Shown here: positions 9,014 through 18,923 of the stretch, one piece after another
Layout: each line of letters opens with the position of its first letter
Position numbering within the stretch: the stretch's first letter is position 1
NCBI RefSeq assembly: GCF_000364225.2
Contig: NZ_AQFT02000001.1
Coordinates: forward strand, 3,863,501-3,927,500
Direction of reading: 5' to 3'
DNA: 64,000 nucleotides
From: Eubacterium plexicaudatum ASF492
GTDB taxonomy: Bacteria > Bacillota > Clostridia > Lachnospirales > Lachnospiraceae
The notes under the pieces: generated by a model
Told to the model about the DNA's origin: nothing
Databases searched by the model: none
What the model saw: the letters and a program-made list of their open reading frames with translations, nothing else
Made by a program: the position numbers and the translations under genes

Positions 9014-9831
9014 TTATTCGCCCTCGGTGTCTACGTCAACTTCAAACACATCGTAGACCTCGTTGGGTTTTGGTTTGAGCCGGGTGGACAAAAACGCTTC
9101 AATGTCAAAGGCGTTCTTATCGTCCGCGTCGGCGGTGTACTGAAAATTGGGGTGCTTGGTGATGTCATATTTATCTGACAAAAACGGGCGGACGCCCCGC
9201 AGCTGGAGGATACATTTTCCACCGTCCATAACCGCAAGCTCATCCTGGCTCATCAATTCTTTCCCCAATTTCTGATAGTTGAGAGAGTGGGAGGTTTCCC
9301 GCCCCGGCTCTCCCCGGTGTTGTAAGTGTCAATGGTTTCTTTTCCCAGGGCGGCGGCTAACTCCTTTAAGGTGGTGGGTTCTTTGCCGCCCAGAAAGATG
9401 GAAGTGTCCATATTTCCGATGATGGTGTCTGCGTTGTCCTTGTAGATGGCCTTTAACTGGGACTGCGCCTGCAATACCAGACAGGCGGAAATCTCCCGGC
9501 TTCGGATGGTGGCGACCAGCTTTTCCAGCTTTGGAATCTGCCCGATGTTGGCGCACTCGTCAATCAGGCAGCGCACATGGACCGGGAGCCTGCCGCCGTA
9601 CACATCGTCCGCTTTTTCACAGAGCAGATTAAACAGCTGGGTGTAGCACATGGAAATTAGGAAGTTAAAGCTGTCATCGGTATCGCTCATAATGAGAAAT
9701 AAGGCGGTTTTCCGGTCCCCCAGGGTGTCCAGTTCCAGCTCATCATAGGCTGTGACCTCCCGCAGCTCGGCAATATCGAATACCGCCAGCCGCGCACCGC
9801 AGGAAATCAGTATAGATTTTGCGGTTTTGCC
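9014..9831 (-). pseudogene. virD4: VirD4/TcpA coupling protein, C-terminal third (separated from its 5' part)
   Basis: Continues the coupling protein whose N-terminal parts are at 22274-23000 and 25850-26076 on the other strand. The frame begins at GKTAKSILISCGARLAVFDI (9831) and includes DTLGDRKTALFLIMSDTDD (Walker-B side) and LIDECANIGQIPKLEKL, ending at 9014. A single missing G in a G run near 9300 breaks the frame: the piece 9253-9690 reads off frame, and the piece 9014-9268 restores the family C-terminus. The left edge is the insertion point of element 2. VirD4 is the ATPase that feeds DNA to the type IV secretion channel. Confidence 0.85.
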
Positions 9832-9858
9832 TGTTGCTACTTGTCAAGGACGTATTCA

Positions 9859-10059
9859 TCATTTTTCATCACTTTTTCTTGGTCTGCCCTGTTTCCCATG
9901 CTCTAAATCATGGAGAATGACACGCTTTAACTTATCCTTTACGTTTTGGGTACTCGTATCAGAAAAATGTACCTCGACTAAATACCTTGTTTTGTCAATC
10001 TTCTGTTGTAAACAGGGTGTTAATCGCCCTGTGGTGTTGGTCTGAATGTTGTCGCTCAT
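9859..10059 (-). CDS. tnpW: TnpW-like transposon-encoded protein (element 2)
   Basis: A 66-residue protein with the TnpW pattern: basic helix LTPCLQQKIDKT, then YLVEVHFSDTSTQNVKDKLKR and a basic tail. AGGAGG precedes ATG 10059, so the longer upstream frame was not used. It is the last gene before the virD4 junction, and in the circular form it would sit just before the recombinase. Confidence 0.78.
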   Translation of the reverse strand: MSDNIQTNTTGRLTPCLQQKIDKTRYLVEVHFSDTSTQNVKDKLKRVILHDLEHGKQGRPRKSDEK

Positions 10060-10156
10060 TGTTCCTCCTTTAATGGCAAAAAAATAGAGCATATAGATCA
10101 CAGTTCCTATATGCTCTAACGCTGTTACCATATTTGATTTTGATTGATATGATAGA

Positions 10157-11028
10157 TTACGCTAACTGCATAACCTCGACTTCAATTTCTTTTAATTCAT
10201 CAAGCGACAATAACGGAACACAATCCGCAATTTCATCAAGTGTCATTTTACCTTTTTTAATCAATTTTTTTGCTGTTTCCCTTGCGTTTTCCTGTGCCGC
10301 TTCATATCGCTCACTTCTTATAAACGACTTCATAATCTGTTCATCATCAAACAAACTCATCATAATCGTCACAACCTCCTTTTCCCTTTCAAGCAAATAT
10401 TCCCTTAAAACATTCCTGTTCTTGCATATGTGGATTGTTTCCGTAACCGCCTTTTGTGTCATTCCGTGCTGTTTTGTCTGTTCGTTAAAAACTTTGCAGA
10501 AAATAATGTACTGATTGATAATGTCGTCTGTATCGCTTTCATAGATAACCTTTGCTTTTACCTCAATGTCTATATCCGCGCCCTCAAAAATTCTTTAGAC
10601 AGAGATATTTTATCGGGTTTCCTCCCTTTGTTTCCCGTAAAAATAACATAAAGTTCAGGTTTTGGCATTTTTACTTTCTTGCTTTTGTAATAGTCTTGGC
10701 TGGTACGCTGGAAATATTCGTGATAACTCTGCGCAAGATACAGCAAAATTCTTACTAAAATATTCACTGTCCATGTTGACTGCGCCTCCACAAGTATCAT
10801 CAACTTATTATTGACAATAAAACCTAAATCGTTATACAGATTATCAGTTAGCACATTTGTGATTGTTACATCTGTAAGTGAGTCCTCTGTCGCTGTGGTG
10901 TCCTCTGGGTGGAGCGTTTTATATAGCTTTAGCAGATAACTCTTGTTTTGAAAAAGGTCAAGGAATACGCTGTTTTTTGCTGTACGCTTTGCCATGACCT
11001 CCTCTATCTGTTTTGTATCGTCCTGCAC
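10157..11028 (-). pseudogene. Rpn-family recombination-promoting nuclease/putative transposase, frameshifted
   Basis: The N-terminal part (to about 10590) has the PD-(D/E)XK-like core of Rpn proteins: FLDLFQNKSYLLKLYKTLHP, then VEAQSTWTVNILVRILLYLA and ELYVIFTGN. The C-terminal part (10157 to about 10580) ends with the helical tail typical of the family (ENARETAKKLIKKGKMT). A T run (10586-10590 on the plus strand as A5) is one base short; adding one base gives EFFEGADIDIEVKAKVIYES and one continuous protein. The start is uncertain (GTG 11028 with AGGTGG, or ATG 10995). Confidence 0.75.
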
Positions 11029-11135
11029 TTTACCACCTCGATTTCTAAAAATCTGTGACACAAGATACGATATATCCTTCTCCTGCCACACTTCAATTAT
11101 ACAAAAAAACGCCTGTCTTTACAATAAAATTCACA

Positions 11136-12725
11136 TTAAATTTCCTCCTCTCTCCGTTTCGTTCTGCTCTGTTGCCTGTTATGCTGTCGGCTCTCGTTCT
11201 GAAGCTCCCTCTCAAGATTCTTCTTGTTATAGCCAATTACCTCTGCATAAGCTAATTCTGTGGCGGTCTTGGTCTGCTCCCTGCCGATACTGTCATACTC
11301 GGATTGTAAAGACTGTATCTCGGCTTTCCACTGTTTCGGCGTTATCTTCTCGCCGTTCTGTAAAAGGCTCTGCATACGCTCCTTTAATTCGGGGTACTTC
11401 GATAAACTATCTTTATGCTCTTTATCATACCGCATTTTAGCAAGTCCTTTGAGTGACTGGCTCTCCTTATAGGTGGCTTGGATTGGCGCAAAGAGGGCAT
11501 ACATTTTTGACAGTTCCTTTAATCTGCTTAGTTTCTGCCCCTTGGAAAAATGTACCGTTTCCAACTGTTGGTATCTCTGTTCCTTATCCGCTGTGAATTT
11601 CGCAAGGCTCTCAAAGCTGTCTATCTTCCTTGTTGTGATGAATTTCTCCGCATTGTCGGCTGACTGCAAGGCGGTTCTGTCGGATACTTTTCTTAGATGT
11701 TTTCCGCTGATAATCGGCAGGTCAAGCCTGCCTTTGCGCTCCCTTACTTTTGCAATCATCTCCATGACTTCATTCTTCATGCTGACCGCCATATTTTTAA
11801 TCTGCGTACTTTTGTACGTTGCGTACTGTATGCTTTGTACCTCCTGCTTGGCAAGTTCAAGCATTGCTTTTGCCTGTTCCAACAGCATATTGTTCTTGAT
11901 GATTTCCCGATTGATGTTGCCCCTCTCAGTCTGTATGCCCTTGCGCTCTAAAGCGTTGGCAACCGCCCCGATATGGATTGTCGGCTCTCTGTCAATTCCC
12001 TGTTCCTTAAAAGAACGGTGTTCCCAATGTAACGCAATCCCCAACTGCTCATTGGTGGCATTGATTGTGTCGGCTAAATCCTTGCGCCACATTTTGGCGT
12101 TCTCTCTGCTGTTCCAGTCGGTGCTGTCGGCGGTGTGGCATTTCCATTGTTTCCTGTTCCGCTTGTCAACTTTCTGCTGTCCTGTCCTTTTGTCAATCAC
12201 TGGTATCTTCTCGCCGTTTTCGTCAAGGTCATAAATCTTCTTTTGTTTTGCTCCCCATTCCCCGTTTTCAGTGAGAGGGCGCATTGTGAGTAAAACATGG
12301 ATATGGAGATTGCGCTGTCCTTTGTCATTTTCGCTGTCATGGATTGCCCAATCCGCACACATTCCCTTATCAACAAAATTCCTCTGCACATAATCCCTCA
12401 CGACTTCCTCCGCAAGTTCATAACTCCAATCGTTGGGGAGTGACGCTTTTAACATTCTCGCAAGCTGTGATTTCTGCCCTTTCTCTGACAGCTCAACAGC
12501 GTTCCATAAAGTGGCTCGGTCTGCATACTCTTTGGGCGCATTGGGTGGGAGAGTGATTTCGCTATGCACTAAATCCTCATGGTATTTCGGGCGGTAGGTC
12601 TGCCCGTCAAACTCGCTGACAAGAACACTCCTGCTGATATAGGACGCTTTCTCAACTGCCGACTGCCCCTTGCTCCGCTTTACTATAGAAAAACGTGTGC
12701 TTGCTTGTTTCGTGACATTACCCAT
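11136..12725 (-). CDS. MobA/MobL-family relaxase
   Basis: Mobilization nuclease of element 2. The N-terminal relaxase domain begins FSIVKRSKGQSAVEKASYIS and contains the histidine motif NLHIHVLLTMRP (metal binding) after an acidic SEND. A long coiled-coil C-terminal half with many Lys/Glu follows. At 529 residues it is full length and intact. I use ATG 12725 (MGNVTKQAS). The next stretch upstream (12726-13013) is gene-free and holds a strong hairpin, a likely oriT. Confidence 0.88.
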   Translation of the reverse strand: MGNVTKQASTRFSIVKRSKGQSAVEKASYISRSVLVSEFDGQTYRPKYHEDLVHSEITLPPNAPKEYADRATLWNAVELSEKGQKSQLARMLKASLPNDWSYELAEEVVRDYVQRNFVDKGMCADWAIHDSENDKGQRNLHIHVLLTMRPLTENGEWGAKQKKIYDLDENGEKIPVIDKRTGQQKVDKRNRKQWKCHTADSTDWNSRENAKMWRKDLADTINATNEQLGIALHWEHRSFKEQGIDREPTIHIGAVANALERKGIQTERGNINREIIKNNMLLEQAKAMLELAKQEVQSIQYATYKSTQIKNMAVSMKNEVMEMIAKVRERKGRLDLPIISGKHLRKVSDRTALQSADNAEKFITTRKIDSFESLAKFTADKEQRYQQLETVHFSKGQKLSRLKELSKMYALFAPIQATYKESQSLKGLAKMRYDKEHKDSLSKYPELKERMQSLLQNGEKITPKQWKAEIQSLQSEYDSIGREQTKTATELAYAEVIGYNKKNLERELQNESRQHNRQQSRTKRREEEI

Positions 12726-12924
12726 ACGCAACACCTACATTCTGCCGATAGAGTAATGAGGCGCATGGATAGACTTTGTGGGCAGATAAAAGCCGCACTT
12801 TGGCTTTTGTCTGAACGCAAAGTTCACTAAGGGGTAGGCGCGCTTTTTGCGCCGTAGGGGAAGTGTAGCTTCCCCTGTTGGCTGTCGCAAGACAGACAAT
12901 GCCCTCCGCAGGAGTCCCCGAAGG

Positions 12925-12959
12925 GCGCACATACCACCTCTGGTGGTATATCTGTGCGC
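12925..12959. other. Strong hairpin upstream of mobA/L, candidate oriT structure
   Basis: GCGCACA (12925-12931) pairs with TGTGCGC (12953-12959), enclosing a perfect inner hairpin ATACCACC-TCT-GGTGGTAT (12931-12949). It sits in the 288-base gene-free stretch upstream of the relaxase gene, where oriT of MobA/MobL elements is normally found. No terminator-like T run follows it. The nick site is not identified. Confidence 0.45.
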
Positions 12960-13013
12960 ACCCCGTAAACGGGGTGAATACGTTACTTCGACTTTCCAAT
13001 ACCCTTGCCTTCG

Positions 13014-13355
13014 TCATTCCGTACCGCCCTCGCTTTCACTTTCGGCATTGGGGAGAGTGGATTGTGGGGGAGTGGTTTCTCGGCTTTCCGACTTGATTTT
13101 AGAAATAATCTGCTGACACTCCCTTGTCTGCAATGCCACTGATAAGATATGGTTTAACTCGCCCTCGTCATAGCGGTAACAGTCGGGGAAATACTTCACA
13201 ATGATACCGCCCATGATATACTTGTGGTGGTTCTCAGCTTTGCGTTTCTTCTCGTTCTGTTTTTTCTTTTCATTGGCTACACGCTGTTGCGCCTGTTTCA
13301 ATGCCTGCAATGCCTTTTCTAAGTTTTTGCTTGTGTCATTTTTGCTCTCAATCAT
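13014..13355 (-). CDS. DUF3847-like protein of element 2
   Basis: A 113-residue protein with an N-terminal lysine/glutamine-rich coiled coil (LEKALQALKQAQQRVANEKK) and a C-terminal part HKYIMGGIIVKYFPDCYRY typical of a DUF3847-type protein that accompanies MobA/MobL genes. It probably assists mobilization or replication; not established. I chose ATG 13355 with AGGT upstream; the longer frame is unlikely. Confidence 0.65.
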   Translation of the reverse strand: MIESKNDTSKNLEKALQALKQAQQRVANEKKKQNEKKRKAENHHKYIMGGIIVKYFPDCYRYDEGELNHILSVALQTRECQQIISKIKSESRETTPPQSTLPNAESESEGGTE

Positions 13356-13467
13356 TTTTGATACCTCATTCTTTCTGTGCTGTGTTGATAGTTTCTGAAA
13401 ATAAAAAAAGCAGCTGATTCTTCCGTTAAGGTAAACCGCTACCAAAAAACAAGCATTATTCAGTTTT

Positions 13468-13665
13468 TCATATCTCACCTTTCTGCTTTGACACTTTTAA
13501 TAAGACATAAAAAAGCACTTGGGATTTTCCTAAGTGCTTTCTGTCTCTCTCCCAACAAGTGGGGAATTCATCAAGAAATATAAATAGTACTGCTACAAAA
13601 ACAAATGTATCCGCTGACACTACTGTTTTAGAAATTCGTCCGTATACATAATCCACATAGTTCAT
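13468..13665 (-). CDS. Small ORF translationally coupled to the ABC ATPase
   Basis: A 65-residue frame whose ATG overlaps the ATPase stop (ATGA). Residues 14-31 (TVVSADTFVFVAVLFIFL) are hydrophobic enough for one membrane segment. I do not recognise a family. The coupling suggests it is real, or the 5' remainder of a further transporter gene. Confidence 0.4.
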   Translation of the reverse strand: MNYVDYVYGRISKTVVSADTFVFVAVLFIFLDEFPTCWERDRKHLGKSQVLFYVLLKVSKQKGEI

Positions 13666-14297
13666 AGATTCACGGGAACTATCTTCCCTGCTGAAAATTC
13701 AAAAATATAATCCGACAATTCCTCAATATCACCGGCAATATGGCTTGTAAGTAAAATAAGCCTGTCTGGAGACTTTAATTCTAAAAGCAATTGTTTTATT
13801 TGTGCTGCACCTTGTTTATCTAAGCCGTTAAAAGGCTCGTCCAAAATAATAATCTTTTGTTTCTCCATAATTGCCTGGGCTATGGCAAGCCTCTGACGCA
13901 TACCTAATGAAAAGTTCTTGACTTTTTCATTATTGTCAGGATTCAATCCCACCATTTCCAATGTGGCTTTTATATCTTCATCATGAACGGTATTGTTTAT
14001 TTGTGCCAGATATTTCAAATTCTCAAATTGAGTATAATTTTCAATAAATCCCGGCTTTTCAATGAGAACTCCCAACTCTGGCAAAAAATCAATATCTTTT
14101 CCAATCACTTCGTCATTTAAAGCCACTGTTCCGCCATCGGCTTTCAAAAAGCCGCAGATCGTCTTAAAAAATACCGATTTCCCCGAACCGTTTGCCCCTA
14201 TAAAACCATAAATATTGCCAAAAGTCAGTTCCAGATTAATATCATCCAAAATCATTCGTTTCTTAAATTTTTTTGATAAATTCGTTATTTTCAGCAT
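13662..14297 (-). CDS. ABC transporter ATP-binding protein
   Basis: A 211-residue ATPase: Walker A FIGANGSGKSVFFK (about residues 33-46), Q-loop region, signature NFSLGMRQRLAIAQ (about 130), Walker B KIIILDEPFNGLD, and H-loop SHIAG. Short ATPases of this type pair with ABC-2-like permeases in export or bacteriocin-immunity systems. It is the fourth gene of an operon with three permease genes upstream; the start overlaps the preceding permease stop by 7 bases. Substrate not inferable. Confidence 0.9.
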   Translation of the reverse strand: MLKITNLSKKFKKRMILDDINLELTFGNIYGFIGANGSGKSVFFKTICGFLKADGGTVALNDEVIGKDIDFLPELGVLIEKPGFIENYTQFENLKYLAQINNTVHDEDIKATLEMVGLNPDNNEKVKNFSLGMRQRLAIAQAIMEKQKIIILDEPFNGLDKQGAAQIKQLLLELKSPDRLILLTSHIAGDIEELSDYIFEFSAGKIVPVNL

Positions 14298-14997
14298 ATA
14301 TTTACTCTCCTTCTTTTAATCAGCACATAATAAAAAGATGCCACCACCATATCCATGCCCACAAGCAAGAGAAACAGAGGGGCTACTGCGATCCGACTTT
14401 TGAGAATGATAAATCTCACGGTTGACATTGCAAATAAAATGGGCACCGGTAAAACGGTATTTAATGCATAAACAGCAAAAATATACAGGAAACTGTTTTC
14501 TAATGAACAACAGTTATTCAAAATAATATATAATAACATTATGCCGAAAAAACCCAAGGCATCCATTAACAAATAAAGAAGATTCGTTACGGCTTGCCCT
14601 AAGCAGAATCCCGCAACACAATAATATACTATGTGGGAGGCACAGAGAAGTATTTCCCCCAACGCGATTACAACGATTGAATATGCGCATATAAACTTAC
14701 TGTAATCAGTTATTCTGGCCAGAATATATATCATGATGTCATCGGATAATTTATCAGCAATTTTTCCCACTGTGACCAACACAATCGAGATATTCGAAAG
14801 CTTTAATAAAACGGTGTTTAACCCCCAAAAGATATATCATTTCCGCCTTGCCAGAGAATGCCGCTGATCTCGCCATTTAATCGGATACCAGTAAAATTTG
14901 CATATATAAAATCTATTAAAACAAACAGCAAAATGGAACGGATGAGATCCCTCCCATACTCTTTCACAATTATTTTAAAGAGCTTCGACACTTTCAT
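14291..14997 (-). pseudogene. ABC-2-like permease 3, frameshifted
   Basis: Hydrophobic protein with about six membrane segments. The N-terminal 56 codons (ATG 14997, KLFKIIVKEYGRDLIRSIL) and the remainder (from WGLNTVLLKLSNISIVLV) are in different frames. The T run at about 14827-14830 (A4 on plus) is one base short. With one base restored the protein is about 235 residues. It sits between permease 2 (22-base overlap) and the ATPase gene. Confidence 0.72.
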
Positions 14998-15720
14998 TCT
15001 CCCAAAACTCCCATCGCTTAGATAAAAAACACACTGTTATCCAGATATGTAATGCCAGGCAGCCAACCAGGTGAATATTATAAGAGAAAATTGATCCCCA
15101 TAAAACAACGCCATCCATTACTAAAACATAATTTCTACCCGCCGAAAAGTCTAAAATAGGCAGATATTGTCCTTCTGCCACCAGAAACTCCATGGGAGCC
15201 GTCAATACAAAGTAAAGGAGAAACGGCAGCACACAAATACTGCCTCCTCTTTTTTGAATGCTCGGAAAAGCATACATAATGGAATAAATAATGTACTGAA
15301 CCAATAATCCAAGCAATAGGTACCGCGCCAACAGAAAGAAAAAAGCCAACAACATTTCCGGGCTGACAATGGCTGTATCTTTTCTCAATAAAAAAAGCGG
15401 AACGGATAATACGATACAAGTGAATATACAAGTAGATACTGCCAAGGCAACATAATCCGCAAAATCATCCTGCGTTTACTGCCGATTCTTGAAATACAGC
15501 TATAATACGTTGAATAAACGCTTACTTTATGCTGAACCACCATGACTGGAATATAAATAATCCACAAAAAGAGATCCTTCTTCAAAAGATTAAAATAACC
15601 GGAAACAGCCGTGACTTTATAAGCGTATATGTAAATAACCGAAAAAGAAATCTGAAAAAGCATCATCAAATAAGTGAATGGCGACGCATAAATCAGCCTT
15701 ATCTTATTTTTACCAAACAT
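14975..15720 (-). pseudogene. ABC-2-like permease 2, frameshifted
   Basis: Hydrophobic protein beginning MFGKNKIRLIYASPFTYLMM and continuing, after a one-base deletion near 15470 (a G in AGGG), as DDFADYVALAVSTCIFTCIV and further membrane segments to the stop at 14975. About 248 residues if repaired. No ribosome site is clear; it overlaps the end of permease 1 and may be coupled to it. Confidence 0.68.
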
Positions 15721-16528
15721 GACGGTTTCATGGATGTCAATTTCCTCTTTTTGATATATTTTTCTGATATCATCAATAAGATAACCCCCGTTATAACATA
15801 GATTCCGATTAAAACGCCATATCCGCCAATACAAAATGTCCCCCGGTATGGCTGCATTACCACATTTGGCTGCAATGCTGTGGGTAATATCATATCCAAC
15901 GCGCTCGCGATGATAAAGGGTGCTACGATAACTGCAATTTTATTTTTTAAAAATGACGTTATCCCTGTTGCAAATATTAAAAAGCAAAAATAGTATACAA
16001 TGTGCGACACATAAATTAATACAAAATACAGCATAGGATTATCTATGAAGAAATCCTCTTTGAAAGACACAATTCCCTGTATGAATTCTATAGAGGTATC
16101 ATGCTGTGTTAATAATCCGGTAAGAACCGCAAGGAGAAGCTCGGAAAAAGCTAATACAATGGTACCTGACAGCGCGATGGCAAATGCTTTTGGCAGACAT
16201 ATTTCAAATTTCCCTTTCTGCTGACACAAAAGAACCTAAAACGATTTGTTTTCTCCAATAAATAGGTATTTAAGTAGGGAGCGGCAAGAATCACCGGCGC
16301 CAACGCCTGAACCATGTAGTAGGAGTCTTTCCACACCCGATACATATTTCCATAATATTTTTTAAAGAAAATAACATCCTCTATGTTTAACAGGTCTTGA
16401 GCAGAATCTGCTCTCAAAGCAGTTTTCCAACCGCCATAATATGCATTAATAATCATTAAACCGACAACAACAATGATAAGGACAAAGTTCAATTTTTTCA
16501 GCAATGCCCTTTTCAACTCACTTTTCAT
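15699..16528 (-). pseudogene. ABC-2-like permease 1, frameshifted
   Basis: First gene of the transporter operon. ATG 16528 starts MKSELKRALLKKLNFVLIIV with a membrane segment, and continues to YLLEKTNRFRFFCVSRKG. A T run at 16209-16211 is one base short; repair gives KFEICLPKAFAIALSG and four more membrane segments ending at 15699. The N-terminal cytoplasmic anchor plus six-segment layout is that of ABC-2-type permeases. Confidence 0.7.
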
Positions 16529-16817
16529 GTTATCCCACCATTTCTTTAAATATTCCAATTTATTGAATTGTTTATTTTTATTATAGCACAAACATATGCT
16601 TATTTCCATTAAAATTTGTTTAAAGTTTCTTTACGTTATTCTTCACAAGCATCATCCGCCACGACTATGAAGAATCGCTTTGCCTGTATCCTGCTCCCCT
16701 ATGCCTTTTCTTCAGCAACTGTAGACTGTTTCTTCTGTTTTTTGCTTCAGCTAACTTTGTTTAAAAATAGAAAAAGACTACAACTGTTACTGTCATAGCC
16801 TTCTCCCTAAAATTATG
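16529..16817. other. Gene-free region between recombinase and transporter operon
   Basis: About 290 bases without a recognised gene. It is A/T-rich on the transporter side and is the likely promoter region of the ABC operon (minus strand); no clear -35/-10 pair was identified. Confidence 0.35.
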
Positions 16818-18659
16818 TTACATTACCGCTTGCTTTCTGCCAGACGAATCCATGCTTGCCCTCGGTATGTCCGACACTCCTGCATGGAAATATATGCCCT
16901 TCTCCCTGTCCTCGGCTCTTATCTGCTCCTTTTGCTCGTCCATCTGCGCCTTTTTCTTTGCCTTGATGCGTTCCTCATATTCTTTCTGCTTGCCGTTGGC
17001 TTTCCGCTTCAGATAATTTTGGTGCAGCCTGTCCTTTCTCGCTTCTTTCTTTCGCATTTCCTCCAGTTCTTCAGGTGTCGGCTCTTTCTCCGCCATAGTC
17101 GGCGGTATGTATTCCCCTATAAAGTTAAAATAAATCTCTATCTTCTGTGTGGTGTCCGCACTTCCTTTTCGGTCACGCTCATGGACTATGATTTTCTCCA
17201 CAAACTCATTCAGCATGAGCGTTTTCATTTCCTCTGCGTTGCTGTACCTCTCAACCAATTTTAGGAAACGTGCGGCAGATTTACGGTCATTTTCATACTG
17301 TGCCTGTTCCGTTTTGTAACCGTCTAACTCACTCTGCAACTGTTCCTGCTCGCTCTCATATTGGTTGTAGAGCATGGTATAACGCTTGTCTGACAGTTTC
17401 CCCAATGCATTGTCCTCGTAAATCTTTGCAATCAGCATTTCCAGTTCCCCGATACGCTTTTCACATACCACCATGCGTTTTTTCTGTTCCGTAAAGTCTA
17501 CCGTCTGCCTGTCCTCGATATGCGACTGTATTTCTTCCGCAAAACGCTCTTTATCAAGACTGGCGTACTGTATGACCTCTTTTATGGTCTTTGCCGCTAT
17601 CTCCATGACGTGATCCGCTTTGATACGGTGCGCCGACTGGCACAATGTCCCGACTGGCTGTTTCGCATAATTACCGCACACATACATGGGAACACGTTTT
17701 CCATTGTTTACCCTGTGAACATACATCTTGCCGCCGCAATCAGCGCAATACATTAAACCTGTGAGTGGGTGCGCTTCGCCCCAGCCGTCAGGATAACGCT
17801 TTACCTGTCCTCTGATGCGCTGTACGTTGTCAAAGGTTTCTTGGTCGATAATCGGCTCGTGGGTATCTTCAAAGATTAACCACTGGTCTTTATCCACATA
17901 ATGGCTCTTTTTGTCCTTGAAATGCTTGCGTGTCTTGAAATTTACCGTATGCCCTAAATATTCATGTTTCTGTAAAATGTGCGCTATCGTGGAGCTTCCC
18001 CATTTGTAGGGGTTTTTAATTTCCCTGTTCTGCCACAATCCCACGCCCAACTGTGCTTGGTGGTAGGCAGGAACGGGTATATGCTCGGCTGTGAATTGCG
18101 TTGCAATCTGATACGGACCATAGCCCTCCAAAGTCATTCTGAATATCCGCCTGACAATGGGCGCTGCCACTTCATCAATTATCCATTGGTTTTTGTCTTC
18201 GCTGTCTTTCAGATAACCGTATGGCGGACTGCTCGCAACGTGCTTTCCGCTTTCGCCTTTTGCCTTAAACGTAGACTTGATTTTCTTGCTAATGTCCTTT
18301 GCATAGTATTCGTTGATTACATCGCGGAACGGAAGGAAATCATCATCAAAGCCCGAACTTGTGTCAACTCCCTCGTTGACTGCAATCAGTCTTACATTTG
18401 CCCTTCGCAACTGTTCCCGTAACATTCCCATCTGTACATAATTTCTTCCCAAACGGCTCATATCTTTCACAATAATTGTTCCGATATTGCCTTTTTCTAC
18501 CTCTGCAAGCATAGCTTGAAGCCCTTCACGCTCAAAAGTAGTGCCCGATATTCCGTCATCGGTAAAATGGCGTATACCAGTAAAACCGTTTTTCTCCGCA
18601 TAACCTTCAAGCATTGCCTTTTGGTTGGATATGCTGTTGCTTTCACCTTGTAACTCATC
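16818..18659 (-). pseudogene. Large serine recombinase of element 2, C-terminal 613 residues, start missing
   Basis: TndX-type recombinase lacking its first 16 codons. From 18659 it reads ELQGESNSISNQKAMLEG, then IVKDMSRLGRNY, the recombinase domain, the zinc ribbon CADCGGKMY...CGNYAKQ, a long coiled coil and a basic tail. The catalytic serine (in YERLSHDD) is on the 5' fragment at 26171-26220, on the other strand. Joining the two at the shared GATGA gives LSHDDELQGESNSIS, the family consensus, and a 628-residue protein. Upstream of 18659 the frame runs into ICE-end DNA. Without the serine it cannot be active. Confidence 0.88.
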
Positions 18660-18671
18660 GTCTGACGACCA

Positions 18672-18685
18672 GACGAATAGACGTA
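18672..18685 (+). repeat. ICE-end repeat, copy A
   Basis: GACGAATAGACGTA, 13 of 14 bases identical to copy B at 26224-26237. Both read inward from the ICE ends, 12 and 3 bases from the shared GATGA. If the inversion is reversed, the two become an inverted repeat around the joined attachment site. Confidence 0.7.
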
Positions 18686-18807
18686 GAGGAAAACGCCGAG
18701 AAAAACAGGGAAAATGCCCGATTATCTGTCAAAACTCTGACAAAAAATGTAGAAAAAGTGGCCTACTCTGGCACACACCACGAAAAAACCGAATATCGAA
18801 ACCACAA

Positions 18808-18852
18808 GCCGCGCAGTAACTGACGAACAATCAGCTACAGTGCGGCTTTTTT
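18808..18852 (+). terminator. Terminator-like hairpin in the repA leader
   Basis: GCCGCGCAGTA (18808-18818) pairs imperfectly with TACAGTGCGGC (18836-18846), followed by six T. Confidence 0.5.
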
Positions 18853-18868
18853 GTTTATAGATAACTCT

Positions 18869-18900
18869 GCCCTGGTGACGTAGATCGCCAGGGCTTTTTT
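18869..18900 (+). terminator. Second terminator-like hairpin just before repA
   Basis: GCCCTGG (18869-18875) pairs with CCAGGGC (18888-18894), followed by TTTTTT. It ends only 10 bases before the repA ribosome site, so it may attenuate repA transcription rather than end another gene. Confidence 0.6.
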
Positions 18901-18923
18901 CATTTAGACAGGAGGCTTTGAAA

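Larger units (their letters stand above)
9832..18659 (-). mobile_element. Mobilizable element 2 (main part) inserted in virD4
   Basis: Genes on the minus strand: serine recombinase (3' part), three permease genes, ABC ATPase, small ORF, DUF3847-like gene, MobA/MobL, Rpn nuclease and tnpW. The left edge is the virD4 junction at 9831/9832. The other edge, with the recombinase start, is at 26077-26220 because the intervening ICE DNA is inverted. virD4 is cut between LAAG (26076) and KTAK (9831), so the original insertion was about 9 kb. Confidence 0.78.
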
